23,534 nucleotides of DNA from an uncultured Bacteroides sp. (GCF_902491285.1 NZ_CABUHK010000082.1:1-23534); one strand, 5' to 3'; shown: positions 1 through 9,477, counted from the stretch's first letter. Notes: generated from the sequence alone by a model not told the origin. Numbers and translations are program-made.

Positions 1-1278
1 CTTTCTACAAACGGTGATACTCACCTTGGTGGTGACGACTTCGACCAGGTAATCATCAACTGGCTGGTAGAGGAATTTAAGAATGACGAAGGTGCCGACC
101 TGACTCAGGATCCGATGGCTTTGCAACGTCTGAAAGAAGCTGCTGAAAAGGCTAAGATTGAACTTTCTTCTTCTACAAGTACAGAAATCAACTTGCCGTA
201 TATCATGCCGGTAAACGGTGTGCCCAAGCACTTGGTGAAGACTTTGACTCGTGCTAAATTCGAATCTCTGGCTCACAATTTGATTCAGGCTTGTCTTGAA
301 CCATGTAAGAAAGCTATGAGCGATGCTGGTTTGAACAACGCTGATATTGACGAAGTGATTCTTGTTGGTGGTTCTTCACGTATCCCTGCTGTACAGAAGT
401 TGGTAGAAGATTTCTTCGGTAAGGCTCCTTCTAAGGGTGTGAATCCGGATGAGGTAGTAGCTATCGGTGCTGCTGTACAGGGTGCTGTTTTGACAGACGA
501 AATCAAGGGTGTAGTATTGTTGGATGTTACTCCGCTGTCAATGGGTATCGAAACACTGGGTGGCGTAATGACTAAGTTGATTGATGCTAACACTACAATT
601 CCGGCTCGTAAGAGTGAAACATTCTCTACTGCTGCCGACAATCAGACGGAAGTTACTATCCATGTATTGCAGGGTGAACGTCCGATGGCTGCACAGAATA
701 AATCAATCGGTCAGTTCAACTTGACAGGTATTGCTCCGGCTCGTCGTGGTGTTCCTCAGATTGAGGTTACCTTCGATATTGACGCTAACGGTATCTTGAA
801 GGTATCTGCAAAAGATAAGGCTACCGGTAAGGAACAAGCCATCCGTATCGAGGCTTCCAGCGGTTTGAGCAAGGAAGAAATCGAAAAGATGAAGGCTGAA
901 GCTGAAGCTAATGCTGAAGCAGATAAGAAAGAACGTGAAAAAATCGATAAGCTGAACCAGGCTGACAGCGTAATCTTCCAGACTGAAAATCAGTTGAAGG
1001 AATTAGGTGACAAGTTGCCTGCTGACAAGAAAGCTCCGATTGAAGCTGCTCTGCAGAAACTGAAAGACGCTCACAAGGCTCAGGATTTGGCTGCTATTGA
1101 TGCTGCTATGGCAGAAGTAAATACTGCTTTCCAAGCTGCAAGTGCTGAAATGTATGCACAAAGCGGTGCTCAAGGTGGTGCACAGGCTGGTCCTGATATG
1201 AATGGTGGTGCTGGTCAGCAAGATAACAGCAAGCATGGTGATAACGTTCAGGATGCTGACTTTGAGGAGGTGAAATGA
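1..1278 (+). CDS. dnaK: Molecular chaperone DnaK (Hsp70), 3' part only
   Basis: The reading frame is open from base 1 and encodes the last 425 residues of Hsp70. Roughly the first 210 residues, with the first half of the ATPase domain, lie outside the window. Visible in order: the rest of the nucleotide-binding domain with [11 protein letters not shown], the interdomain linker and start of the substrate-binding beta domain ([18 protein letters not shown]), a helical lid rich in Lys, Glu and Ala, and a Gly/Gln/Asn-rich tail ending DADFEEVK, the usual bacterial DnaK type of end. DnaK is an ATP-driven cytoplasmic chaperone working with DnaJ and GrpE. The first in-frame ATG, at base 115, is internal and not a start. 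The gene ends 33 bases before a strong terminator and converges on the helicase gene. Identity is certain; nothing odd was seen in the visible part. Confidence 0.98.
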   Translation, partial: LSTNGDTHLGGDDFDQVIINWLVEEFKNDEGADLTQDPMALQRLKEAAEKAKIELSSSTSTEINLPYIMPVNGVPKHLVKTLTRAKFESLAHNLIQACLEPCKKAMSDAGLNNADIDEVILVGGSSRIPAVQKLVEDFFGKAPSKGVNPDEVVAIGAAVQGAVLTDEIKGVVLLDVTPLSMGIETLGGVMTKLIDANTTIPARKSETFSTAADNQTEVTIHVLQGERPMAAQNKSIGQFNLTGIAPARRGVPQIEVTFDIDANGILKVSAKDKATGKEQAIRIEASSGLSKEEIEKMKAEAEANAEADKKEREKIDKLNQADSVIFQTENQLKELGDKLPADKKAPIEAALQKLKDAHKAQDLAAIDAAMAEVNTAFQAASAEMYAQSGAQGGAQAGPDMNGGAGQQDNSKHGDNVQDADFEEVK

Positions 1279-1311
1279 TTCCGATAAGGAAACAGATAAT
1301 AAACAATAAGC

Positions 1312-1345
1312 AAAAGCGTGCAACTCATTGAGCTGCACGCTTTTT
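1312..1345. terminator. Bidirectional intrinsic terminator between dnaK and the helicase gene
   Basis: The arms GCGTGCA and TGCACGC pair, with a further CTC/GAG pairing inside around a three-base loop. The stem is followed by TTTTT on the plus strand and preceded by AAAA, which reads TTTT on the minus strand. It can therefore end dnaK transcripts and also those of the convergent helicase gene. The remaining roughly 118 bases up to the helicase stop show nothing else I can support. Confidence 0.85.
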
Positions 1346-1463
1346 ACGTTTACATTTATTTGCGATTTTTTTTAACCTGCACTCACTCCATTATCGTTTA
1401 CTTTGTAGAACAAGCCCCGTTTAATTACGAAAAAAGACTTTCATGTATTTCATGCATTTTGAA

Positions 1464-4400
1464 TTACAAGGAAAGAACCAAATCAGCTAGCAGGACAGCT
1501 GTTTCCGGTTCGTTTTTCGGTGCCTCTTTTGGTTTCCATGCTACAACGAATCGAACAGAGGCGGATTTCACGTTATAACCTTTTTCTTGCCATTCTGATA
1601 ATGTGGTTTGCATATTTTGTGACAACTTTGCTACCGGTTTATTGGTCAAGGCGTTATATAAAATAAAATTATTGTAATTTAAAGAATCTCCCCCTTTTAA
1701 TGCTAATACCTCATGCTTAAGTTCTTTGAAAAATCCCAGATTGACATCTTTGTGAGAGAGTTGCAGAACTATTTCTTCAGGCATTGCATACTCTTTTTGA
1801 CTGATATTATATTGGTCTACACTTAAGTGATTAAAGCAATCGCCATTTGTATGCACAAACAGTCGATTTTTTGCGCGCGTCATTCCCACATAGTACCGAC
1901 GCATCAAATGGGCATCTTTCAAATAATTGTCAGAAATGAGCATATATACGTCGTCAAATTCTCTGCCCTTAGCTTTATGAATAGTCGATACCACAACATC
2001 TGTACCTGAAACATCACAGAAATCTTCCACTGATGACTCAAATACAAACTCTTTGAAATCACTAAAATATTTAGCTTTGTTGGTCTGTTCAAACAGTTGC
2101 ACACAACGTTTTATGTATGTCAGGCTTTGACTTCTATCATAAGTGGAAAAGGTTGCATGTTTGGCATCTTCCCATAAATCTTCCGGAATTAGGGGTGTCT
2201 TCATTCGTTTGTCTATATACCTCAAGAAATACCTCATCTCAGCCATGTTCCAAAAAAGGAAACCATCCATAGATTGTATTAACTTGCTGTTTATGCCATG
2301 TTTTCGTAAGAGAGCTACAAGGATTACAGCTTCTTCGTTTGTCTGGGTGAGTACACATGAAGTGCTGCCGTCCTTCCGATAGTGAATTAATTCCTCAACG
2401 AGCGGTTGATACATATACTTTGATTGATGGCGTGTCACCCCAACCCAACCATCTTCTTTTCTCATTGAGATAATTGGCGTACTTTTCATCCTTTTACTGA
2501 TACTCCGTACAAACTCATTGGCGAAATTAACCGGATGGTGTGTACTGCGATAATTTTCAGTCATCTCAATGAACTTGCTTCCGGATTCCTGTGTCAGTTG
2601 GTACATATATTGAGAATCAGACCCACGGAAATTATAGATGTTTTGGTCATCATCACCTACTGCTATCACACGCATCTCCTCATTTTTAGTCATAAGAGCC
2701 TTTACAAGTGCATGTTCTTCAACCCCCATATCTTGAGCCTCGTCTATGACCAGTACTGTTTTGCCGATTTTGTTAGGCTCCACTTCTCCTTGGTCGATCA
2801 TTTCGGCTGCCTTTGAAACAACATTCTTGGCGGCCTCAAGATTACCTATCCGCCCCAAAAGGTCAAAGCAATAGGAGTGAAATGTCTTTATCTCGACAAA
2901 GTGGGCGGCATTGCCTATCAGTTCCATGAGTCTTTGTTTGAATTCCGTAGCGGCTGCTCTTGAAAACGTTAACATCAGAAGTTGCTCGTGTTTTACATCT
3001 TCGAGTAGTAGAAGAGATGCAAGTTTATGTACCAGTACTCGTGTTTTTCCGCTGCCGGGACCTGCTGCGACAACGATGCAACGTGAATCCTTGTCGGAAA
3101 TAATCTCCATTTGGCATTTGGACAACTGACCAAATAATTGTTTGTATTTCTGTGGTGTCAAGTTACGCTGTATTTCACTGGCTCTTTCTTCTTTGAAGTA
3201 TTTTGTGATGAACTTCTTATAGTCCATTTGAAAATAATCTTGGACATATTGTAAAGCTGCATTATAATCCTTTACCATCAAATTGGCATATTCGCCCACG
3301 ATATGAACTTGCTGGATTTTCTGCTTGTAGAATTCATTAAGCATCCGGTAGTCATCCTGCTTATATCTCGATTTGTTGTCTTTTATTCTTTGTATATTCA
3401 TTGCGTTATAAAGAACCAAAAAACCGCCTTCGAGTTTGAGTGCTCCGATTTTCGACAGATATAGAAGTGCTTCTTCCACCTCTTCCAATTGTAGATTGTC
3501 AAATCTGTTAAAAAGGGATTGAGGGCTTGATTTTATTTGATTTAGAAGTTCTACCACAGAAAATTGAACAGCTTTGTTTTCTGAAGTTCCCTTTTCCGTA
3601 TCAGTTGCTAGCCTGTATAGCCATTCCACAGTAAAACGGCTTATTTCCAATCGTCTTTCAAAACGCTTGATAGTTGATTCCGAATCTGCCTGACGGCTGA
3701 TTTCCATATTGTGGCCCGCATCCTCTTTCTTGCGAATATATCCTTTGACGGTGAGGAAGTAGAGTAGTGTCCGGATATCTTTTTCATTGGAGGCATTGAC
3801 TCCATCGTTTACAGCATTGTCATTTAGTTGCTTGCATGATATCCGCAAAGATTCGTCAGGTATGTGGCTGAGGATATATTGCTCAAGTTTCGCAAAACGT
3901 TCGAGGAGTGTCCGCGATTTTCGTTCCGAGTCACCGACATCCAGCAGATAGGCAGATATGTCTTTACTGTCTGCCAATATGCCTTCCTGCCTCATTCGCT
4001 CTACGGCAGATATGACTTCACGCTTACTTATTCCTAATATATCTGCCAGATAATCAATTCGTGACTCAGCTTCTGAATTTTGAGCTTTAGTAATATGCTT
4101 CTGCGAAATCAGTGATTTGATGATTCGGACAGCCTTCTCTATTTCATCGTTGCCAAATAACAGTGACGCTGATATGCGTTCTCTTGCTTCATCCATGTTT
4201 TTTACTGTGATACCTGTAGCATATACATGAGGTACATTGTTTCCTCTTACCAGATATCCACTTTGTTCCAGAGCAGCCAAAGCCGTCCGCACACGTGTTT
4301 CAATATCGGACACCGAATCGTCCCAGCCTGCTTGCCGGGCAATTTCCAATGCAGAACAACTGACTTTCATGCGTTGCCTGGTAAGGTCTTTTATCGCTTT

Positions 4401-6341
4401 CCATACCTGTTGGATTTCGCTGATGCTTAGCTTTGTCTGGTTCAACAATATAAAATGCTTGTCCAGGTCATTGTCACTATAAAGGACATAGCAACGTGCA
4501 TTGAGGTTAGGATCACGACCTGCTCTGCCTGCTTCCTGAACATAATTTTCCAGTGAGTCGGAAATGTCGTAATGTACCACAAGACCGACATCTTTCTTGT
4601 CGACTCCCATGCCGAAAGCTGACGTTGCCACGATGATGCGTACCTGGTCATTCATGAATGCATCTTGGTTCACAATCTTTTCATCAGCTTCCATCTTGCC
4701 ATTGAAAGGTAATGCCTTATAACCGTCACGGGTCAATTTGGCTGCCAGTTCTTTTGTACGTTTAGTGCGTGATACGTAAACAATTGTCGGGCAATCGGAT
4801 TCAGCCACGAGGCCTCTCAGCTTTAAGTATTTATCATTGTCATTTTCGGCATGTACGACAGAATAATGCAGATTTGTTCTTGAAGCCGTTGATGCAAACA
4901 ACTCCAAGTCTAAATTCAATGTCTGTTTGAAATAGTCACAAATATCTTGCACTACTTTCTGTTTTGCCGTAGCAGTGAAGCAAGATACAGGTATCGGGTT
5001 CTTGCATCTTTTCTTTTGTTGGTATTCCCGGATGAATTTACCTATGTAAAGATAATCAACCCTGAAATCTTGTCCCCATGAAGAAAAGCAGTGTGCTTCG
5101 TCTATCACAAATCTCACGATATGGCGTGCCGTCAAAATTTTCTCGATGGTTTTTGAGCGGAGCATTTCAGGAGATATATATAAAAGTGAGGCTTCTCCGT
5201 CTTGTACTCTTTGTATTGACAGCGCTCTTGTGATTGGGTCTAACAGGCCATTGATGGTTACGGCATCAGTAATACCTCTATCAGCAAGATTGTCTACCTG
5301 ATCTTTCATTAGTGATTGCAATGGAGAAATGACAACTGTAAGTCCATGCACGGAACGGCCTGCCATAAGTGCAGGTAATTGGAAAGTAAGCGATTTTCCA
5401 CCACCGGTAGGGAATATTGCCAATAATGACTTGCCTTTTACCGCTGCTTGGGCGGCTTGTTCTTGAAGCGGTTCACCTTCATAGGTACGGAAGTGCTCAT
5501 ATCCGAAGAAAGCTTTTAAGTTATGGAGTACGTCCAGTCGGGTATTGCAGTAAACGCAGCTTTCGTTACAACTGGTATGACGCAGAAGTTTCACAACAAA
5601 TTCCACTTCCGGATAATTGTGCAGTACCCATCCGGGAGTAATGGAGCGATGGTCGGTAGTATCTATTAGAGCCAGTGCATATGCCAATTCGCATGGATGC
5701 TGTTTGATTAGCGTATTAAGATCAGCATGTTGGCAGATTTTTCCCACATAAAGATTCCTTATGAGTTCGGGTATCCCTTCATTGACAGATTTTGCCCCCA
5801 CCATACTGAGAAATCCTTCAAACTCTTTTTGGTCTTTTAGCAATGATGCAAATAGCTTGCGCTTTTCGTCCGGCAACGAATGCCAGCGTGCTATTTCGTC
5901 AAGTAGCAAGTCTTTTGCTTTTTCGCAGTCGTTCACCGGGTTGTTCATCTGCTCACTTATCAGTTTGTCATCTTTCACAAGCCTATGGTAAGGGCGTTCT
6001 GGAAACAGTAGAGGCGAAATATAAAGTGTATCGACTAAAATCCAGCGGTATGTTTTGTCAGGGAACAGATATTTGGCATCATGATGAATGATATTGTGCC
6101 CGCAGATGTAGTCTGTGTCGCTGAGAAATTCAAACAGTTCCTCTTTTGAAGTTTTATGATATGTTGCGCCGTCATGGCGGAGTGCTCCGATATCATGAAT
6201 TTTACGATCTTTCAACCCAATCTCAACATCTACTATGGCATAGCGTGAGGCATCATATGGTACAGATGTATTTTTATTACTGATGACATTATTAGTGTCC
6301 TCAGTTTTCCTGATTCCTATGAGTCGGCTCCATATTGACAT
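1464..6341 (-). CDS. Multidomain DNA helicase: DEDD exonuclease-like + RecQ (SF2) + UvrD (SF1)
   Basis: A protein of about 1625 residues, numbered here from ATG 6341 (MSIW). Residues 33-150 look like a DEDD 3'-5' exonuclease: motif I D38-V-E40, motif II N83 to D88, and a likely motif III Asp at 138 whose usual His is Asn133. Residues 255-265 hold H-x2-C-x3-C-x2-C. RecQ-type core: Walker A FPTGGGKS (about 310-317), DEAH (414-417), SCFTATA, GMGVDK and QEAGRAGRD (602-610). The Cys-rich zinc region and HRDC domain of ordinary RecQ are not evident; helical/winged-helix-like sequence follows. UvrD-type core: GPGSGKT (1094-1100), DEAQ (1200-1203), GDDDQNIYNFRG, STIHKAKG, YVGMTRAKNRL (1484-1494). It probably unwinds and processes DNA during repair or recombination. 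An in-frame ATG at 6434 is rejected because a promoter -7 element lies at 6438-6445, putting that ATG at or before the transcript start. Confidence 0.93.
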   Translation of the reverse strand: MSIWSRLIGIRKTEDTNNVISNKNTSVPYDASRYAIVDVEIGLKDRKIHDIGALRHDGATYHKTSKEELFEFLSDTDYICGHNIIHHDAKYLFPDKTYRWILVDTLYISPLLFPERPYHRLVKDDKLISEQMNNPVNDCEKAKDLLLDEIARWHSLPDEKRKLFASLLKDQKEFEGFLSMVGAKSVNEGIPELIRNLYVGKICQHADLNTLIKQHPCELAYALALIDTTDHRSITPGWVLHNYPEVEFVVKLLRHTSCNESCVYCNTRLDVLHNLKAFFGYEHFRTYEGEPLQEQAAQAAVKGKSLLAIFPTGGGKSLTFQLPALMAGRSVHGLTVVISPLQSLMKDQVDNLADRGITDAVTINGLLDPITRALSIQRVQDGEASLLYISPEMLRSKTIEKILTARHIVRFVIDEAHCFSSWGQDFRVDYLYIGKFIREYQQKKRCKNPIPVSCFTATAKQKVVQDICDYFKQTLNLDLELFASTASRTNLHYSVVHAENDNDKYLKLRGLVAESDCPTIVYVSRTKRTKELAAKLTRDGYKALPFNGKMEADEKIVNQDAFMNDQVRIIVATSAFGMGVDKKDVGLVVHYDISDSLENYVQEAGRAGRDPNLNARCYVLYSDNDLDKHFILLNQTKLSISEIQQVWKAIKDLTRQRMKVSCSALEIARQAGWDDSVSDIETRVRTALAALEQSGYLVRGNNVPHVYATGITVKNMDEARERISASLLFGNDEIEKAVRIIKSLISQKHITKAQNSEAESRIDYLADILGISKREVISAVERMRQEGILADSKDISAYLLDVGDSERKSRTLLERFAKLEQYILSHIPDESLRISCKQLNDNAVNDGVNASNEKDIRTLLYFLTVKGYIRKKEDAGHNMEISRQADSESTIKRFERRLEISRFTVEWLYRLATDTEKGTSENKAVQFSVVELLNQIKSSPQSLFNRFDNLQLEEVEEALLYLSKIGALKLEGGFLVLYNAMNIQRIKDNKSRYKQDDYRMLNEFYKQKIQQVHIVGEYANLMVKDYNAALQYVQDYFQMDYKKFITKYFKEERASEIQRNLTPQKYKQLFGQLSKCQMEIISDKDSRCIVVAAGPGSGKTRVLVHKLASLLLLEDVKHEQLLMLTFSRAAATEFKQRLMELIGNAAHFVEIKTFHSYCFDLLGRIGNLEAAKNVVSKAAEMIDQGEVEPNKIGKTVLVIDEAQDMGVEEHALVKALMTKNEEMRVIAVGDDDQNIYNFRGSDSQYMYQLTQESGSKFIEMTENYRSTHHPVNFANEFVRSISKRMKSTPIISMRKEDGWVGVTRHQSKYMYQPLVEELIHYRKDGSTSCVLTQTNEEAVILVALLRKHGINSKLIQSMDGFLFWNMAEMRYFLRYIDKRMKTPLIPEDLWEDAKHATFSTYDRSQSLTYIKRCVQLFEQTNKAKYFSDFKEFVFESSVEDFCDVSGTDVVVSTIHKAKGREFDDVYMLISDNYLKDAHLMRRYYVGMTRAKNRLFVHTNGDCFNHLSVDQYNISQKEYAMPEEIVLQLSHKDVNLGFFKELKHEVLALKGGDSLNYNNFILYNALTNKPVAKLSQNMQTTLSEWQEKGYNVKSASVRFVVAWKPKEAPKNEPETAVLLADLVLSL

Positions 6342-6437
6342 ACGTTCAATATAATAAGTTGTTTTATAATTTGGATTTATTATGTATCTGCATGGTTTTC
6401 TTGTTGTTGTTCGGGTATGACAACCCGATATCATTTA

Positions 6438-6445
6438 CAAAGGTA
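6438..6445 (-). promoter_or_regulatory. Candidate -7 promoter element for the helicase gene
   Basis: The minus strand reads TACCTTTG, a full match to the Bacteroides -7 consensus TAnnTTTG. No convincing TTTG is seen at the expected -33 spacing. Transcription would begin near 6432, giving a leader of about 90 bases before ATG 6341. A small CGGGT/ACCCG hairpin (6412-6427) would sit close to the transcript 5' end. The 201-base gap between the permease and this gene otherwise shows only an AT-rich inverted repeat at 6488-6511. Confidence 0.45.
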
Positions 6446-6542
6446 AATGATAAAACTGAAGAAACCGTTAAAAATTACCGTTTTCTTTTGATATTTATAT
6501 GTTTATATCAAGTTTTTCTATAATTATTTTTCGAGTAGTCTT

Positions 6543-7559
6543 TTATAGAAACAAAGAAACAATAAAATAAATTCCCGCTGCTAAAAGCCCGCTGACCGGA
6601 ATCGTGAGAATCCACGCAATCATCAAATTTTTTGTTACTCCCCAACGGACAGCGGAGAGACGCTTTGTTGCACCTACTCCAATGATTGCTCCCGTAATGG
6701 TATGTGTGGTACTGACAGGGATTTTCAGCATTTCTGTGATGTAGAGAGTAAAAGCCCCTGCTGTTTCGGCAATCACTCCTTCCAATGGAGTGACTTTGGT
6801 GATTTTTGTCCCCATCGTTTTTACTATCTTCCAGCCACCGGACATTGTTCCGAATGAGATGGCGGTAAAACAGGAGAAGGCAACCCAGTCAGGAAGGTCA
6901 TTGATACTGTTTATGCCCATGCCCAGCCCCATTGAATGGGCGGCTATCATGGCAGCGGCAATGATACCCATTACTTTCTGAGAGTCGTTCAGACCATGTC
7001 CTACACTGAAAAGGGCAGAGGATACAAGTTGTAATTTCTTGAACCATTGCTCGGCTGTATGAGGATGTGCGCGTCGGCAGATATAAAGAACGAATAATGT
7101 GAATCCGAATGCTATGACCATGCCGATAAAGGGAGCTAGAAAAATGAAAGCTGCAATTTTCAAGATAATATTAAGCTGGATAGCTTCAAACCCGTTTGCC
7201 ATGATGGCGGCTCCCGCAAATCCACCAATAAGGGTATGCGAAGAGGAAGAGGGGATGCCTTTCCACCAGGTAATTAAGCTCCAGGTGATAGCAGCGATAA
7301 CTCCTGCTAGTATAATCGGTAAAGTAATATACTGTTCTACTACAGTCTTTGATACTGTATTTGCAATACCAAAGCCACCTATTATGTATTTGGCGATGAA
7401 AAATGCGACGAAATTGAAGAATGCTGCCCATAGAACAGCTTGAAAGGGAGTAAGTACTCTGGTGGATACGATAGTAGCAATTGAATTCGCAGCATCGTGA
7501 AAGCCGTTGATATAGTCGAATATCAGAGCCAGAATAATAATAGTCACTAATAATTCCAT
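6543..7559 (-). CDS. Inorganic phosphate permease, PiT family
   Basis: 338 residues, almost entirely hydrophobic, with about ten membrane segments. The two PiT family signatures are both present: DYINGFHDAANSIAT near the N-terminus (residues 15-29) and GHGLNDSQKVMG in the second half. Repeats of the TTHTITG/SSHTLIGG type also fit the inverted-repeat fold of this family. It should import phosphate, usually as metal phosphate, driven by a cation gradient, across the inner membrane. The start codon lies 16 bases after the stop of the DUF47 gene on the same strand, so the two are almost certainly one operon. No separate promoter is seen in that gap. Substrate could in principle be sulfate, as in some PiT relatives, but the DUF47 partner favours phosphate. 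Confidence 0.93.
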   Translation of the reverse strand: MELLVTIIILALIFDYINGFHDAANSIATIVSTRVLTPFQAVLWAAFFNFVAFFIAKYIIGGFGIANTVSKTVVEQYITLPIILAGVIAAITWSLITWWKGIPSSSSHTLIGGFAGAAIMANGFEAIQLNIILKIAAFIFLAPFIGMVIAFGFTLFVLYICRRAHPHTAEQWFKKLQLVSSALFSVGHGLNDSQKVMGIIAAAMIAAHSMGLGMGINSINDLPDWVAFSCFTAISFGTMSGGWKIVKTMGTKITKVTPLEGVIAETAGAFTLYITEMLKIPVSTTHTITGAIIGVGATKRLSAVRWGVTKNLMIAWILTIPVSGLLAAGIYFIVSLFL

Positions 7560-7575
7560 GTGTTCCGGCTTGTTT

Positions 7576-8223
7576 TTATGCGTATTTTACAATCAGGTTT
7601 TTTAAAATTTTGCCTACATGTTCTGCTGCGTCAATAGTCTTTTCTAGTTCATGCATGATTTCTTTAATTTTGATAAGTTCGATGCAATCTTTTTCTTCCT
7701 CGAAGAGCTTGGTGATGAAGAACTCATAGACATCATCCGCTTGATTTTCGATCTCATGCAGTTTGGAACAATATTCCCGAAGTAGAGTTGGTTTTTTGCG
7801 GAAAGTTTCAAGTTCATCCATAGCTTTGCATATATATGCGGCTTCTTCCTGAATCAGTCGGCTCAATTCTTTGCCGCTGTCGGAAATGGGACGGGGATTA
7901 TAGATAGAGATTCGTTTGGCACAACTGTTTATTCCGTCGATAACATCATCCATGCAGGAAGCCAAGTCGTGGATATCCTCACGGTCGAAAGGAGTGATGA
8001 ATGTAGTTCCTAATTCGTCAAAAATCAGATGTGTCAGCCTGTCTCCTTCCCGTTCGAGGTCTTTTATCTTTTTGTAATAGTCCGAGCGTTCTGTCGGTTG
8101 GTCATGTTGCAGACTTTCTACTAAAACAGCAGATGAGGCAGAAAGTACTTCTGACAATTGTTTCAGTAATGGGAAAAACTTCGGTTCCTTTGGAGTGAAT
8201 CGGCTAAAAAAAGAATTTTTCAT
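7576..8223 (-). CDS. DUF47 / PhoU-like phosphate transport regulator
   Basis: 215 residues, all helical in appearance and rich in Glu, Lys, Asp and Leu, with no signal peptide or membrane segment: a cytoplasmic protein. It matches the DUF47 family, distant relatives of PhoU that commonly sit directly beside PiT permeases and are thought to modulate them. Recognisable stretches are FDREDIHDLASCMDDVIDGI, a metal-binding-type acidic patch in PhoU folds, and the C-terminal EIMHELEKTIDAAEHVGKIL. It is first in a two-gene operon with the permease. The start MKNSFFSRF at 8223 is the only sensible one. No consensus promoter was found in the 78 bases upstream. Role in controlling phosphate uptake is inferred from family and neighbour. 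Confidence 0.9.
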   Translation of the reverse strand: MKNSFFSRFTPKEPKFFPLLKQLSEVLSASSAVLVESLQHDQPTERSDYYKKIKDLEREGDRLTHLIFDELGTTFITPFDREDIHDLASCMDDVIDGINSCAKRISIYNPRPISDSGKELSRLIQEEAAYICKAMDELETFRKKPTLLREYCSKLHEIENQADDVYEFFITKLFEEEKDCIELIKIKEIMHELEKTIDAAEHVGKILKNLIVKYA

Positions 8224-8301
8224 AAGTGTAAAAACTTTAAATTGTTTTTTCTACTATATATCTATTAGTAACAAATGAATACAGATTATAGTTTGGTCTG
8301 A

Positions 8302-8937
8302 TTAAGATTTCAGTTTGGCGCGTAGTACCTCAATTATAGCAGGTAGTATGGATATAAAGATAATAGCCACAATCAGCAGTTTCAGATTTTCCTGTACAAA
8401 CGGAAGGTCACCGAACAAATACCCTGCATAGCAAAATATAGACACCCAAATAGCGCCGCCAATTAGATTATATACCATGAAATAGTAATAATTCATTTTT
8501 CCCATTCCCGCTACGAAAGGTGCAAATGTACGTACTATGGGGATAAAGCGTGCCAGGATAATGGTTTTGCCACCGTATTTTTTGTAAAACTCATGTGTTT
8601 TTTCCAGATGACTTTGCTTGAATATCTTGGATTCTGGATTATTGAACAGCTTTCGACCGAAGAAATGCCCGATCATATAATTACATGAATCGCCTAATAC
8701 GGCAGCGGCAAATAATATGATGACAAGTATATGTATGTTGATAGGCATATCCGGTAACGCAGAGATAGCTCCTGTAACGAAGAGTAAAGAGTCTCCCGGC
8801 AGAAAAGGAGTGACCACTAATCCCGTTTCACAAAAGATTATAATGAATAAGATAGCATAAGCCCATGCGTGATAATCACGCACAATCATGACCATATATT
8901 GGTCGATATGGAGTATAAAATCCAGTAAAAAGTCCAT
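8302..8937 (-). CDS. DedA family (VTT/SNARE-associated domain) inner-membrane protein
   Basis: 211 residues from ATG 8937 (MDFLLDFIL), matching the usual DedA length. Features: an N-terminal re-entrant hydrophobic region, the family motif E-T-G-x5[10 protein letters not shown] (about residues 35-55), FGRKLF, then [23 protein letters not shown] with the conserved basic residues, and C-terminal membrane helices. DedA proteins are inner-membrane transporters or scramblases; members have been linked to undecaprenyl phosphate recycling, membrane-potential maintenance and lipid movement. The exact substrate cannot be read from this sequence. An in-frame ATG at 8991 would add 18 residues, but it lies inside a hairpin that looks like the terminator of the upstream gene, so the shorter start is chosen. 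Transcribed in the same direction as the phosphate genes, 78 bases upstream of them. Confidence 0.9.
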   Translation of the reverse strand: MDFLLDFILHIDQYMVMIVRDYHAWAYAILFIIIFCETGLVVTPFLPGDSLLFVTGAISALPDMPINIHILVIILFAAAVLGDSCNYMIGHFFGRKLFNNPESKIFKQSHLEKTHEFYKKYGGKTIILARFIPIVRTFAPFVAGMGKMNYYYFMVYNLIGGAIWVSIFCYAGYLFGDLPFVQENLKLLIVAIIFISILPAIIEVLRAKLKS

Positions 8938-8986
8938 TTTATATACTTTGGTTGTTATTAAAAGGAAAACTGAAAACAAAAAGTAA

Positions 8987-9012
8987 GACATAGAAAAGAG
9001 AGTCTCTATGTC
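8987..9012 (-). terminator. Possible intrinsic terminator downstream of the small unknown gene
   Basis: Arms GACATAGA and TCTATGTC (8 bp, perfect) separated by 10 bases. Read on the minus strand, the hairpin is followed by TTACTTTTTGTTTT. It lies between the stop at 9032 and the dedA-like start at 8937. The stem is AT-rich and therefore of moderate strength. Confidence 0.4.
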
Positions 9013-9031
9013 GGAAAAGTATATAAAATCG

Positions 9032-9469
9032 CTAAATGAGTATGTGCCCTAATGTATAGATGTGATATCTATCAGAATATTTGATAAAATTAGTGTAATA
9101 TGAGAAACCTGTCCATTGATTCTTGGGAAGTTGAATCTTTAAAGAACTTAATATCCGGATAGTGCCGGAAGGGATATTGGACCTGAGTAACTTGGAAGGA
9201 GAAAAATGGCGGAAAGAGAATGGATTTAAGACACCGTCACTGTCATTATAGTCTTGTTTTCCTGTATTTTCTTTTGCTTTGATGAGTTTTTTCTCTTTTC
9301 CGAGTTGTTTTATACTAGCCTTGGCTTTGGAATAATATGAATTGGTGCAAGTTCGTATGCTGGTGCTACCGGTTTCTAACCGATATGCTTCCTGTTCTTC
9401 GTCGGAAATCAGATGGAATCCCCAACTAAGAAACATACCTAATAATATACAGAATATGTACTTCATCAT
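9032..9469 (-). CDS. Unrecognised small protein with N-terminal signal/anchor
   Basis: 145 residues beginning [18 protein letters not shown]: a short basic start and a hydrophobic stretch to about residue 20, which would act as a signal peptide or membrane anchor. No lipobox is clear; Cys7 is inside the hydrophobic core. The rest is hydrophilic, rich in Lys, Ser, Asn and Tyr, with a basic centre ([19 protein letters not shown]) and an aromatic C-terminal third. I recognise no family. Support for it being real: a consensus -7 element 9-16 bases before the start, a hairpin just after the stop, and no competing gene. It could start at either of two adjacent ATG codons (9469 or 9466). It is divergent from the sigma-factor operon and may share its control region. 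Confidence 0.55.
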   Translation of the reverse strand: MMKYIFCILLGMFLSWGFHLISDEEQEAYRLETGSTSIRTCTNSYYSKAKASIKQLGKEKKLIKAKENTGKQDYNDSDGVLNPFSFRHFSPSKLLRSNIPSGTIRILSSLKIQLPKNQWTGFSYYTNFIKYSDRYHIYTLGHILI

Positions 9470-9477
9470 AACGGTTG

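Noticed and set aside
1318..1578. Plus-strand open frame over the dnaK terminator and helicase 3' end
   Set aside because: Begins inside the terminator hairpin and overlaps the helicase gene on the other strand; no family recognised.
5530..5580. CxxxCxxC in the helicase protein, resembling a radical-SAM motif
   Set aside because: It lies directly before a RecQ core and no other part of a radical-SAM barrel is present.
6488..6511. TTGATAT/ATATCAA inverted repeat downstream of the phosphate permease
   Set aside because: AT-only-like weak stem with no T-run on the strand of the permease; not convincing as its terminator.
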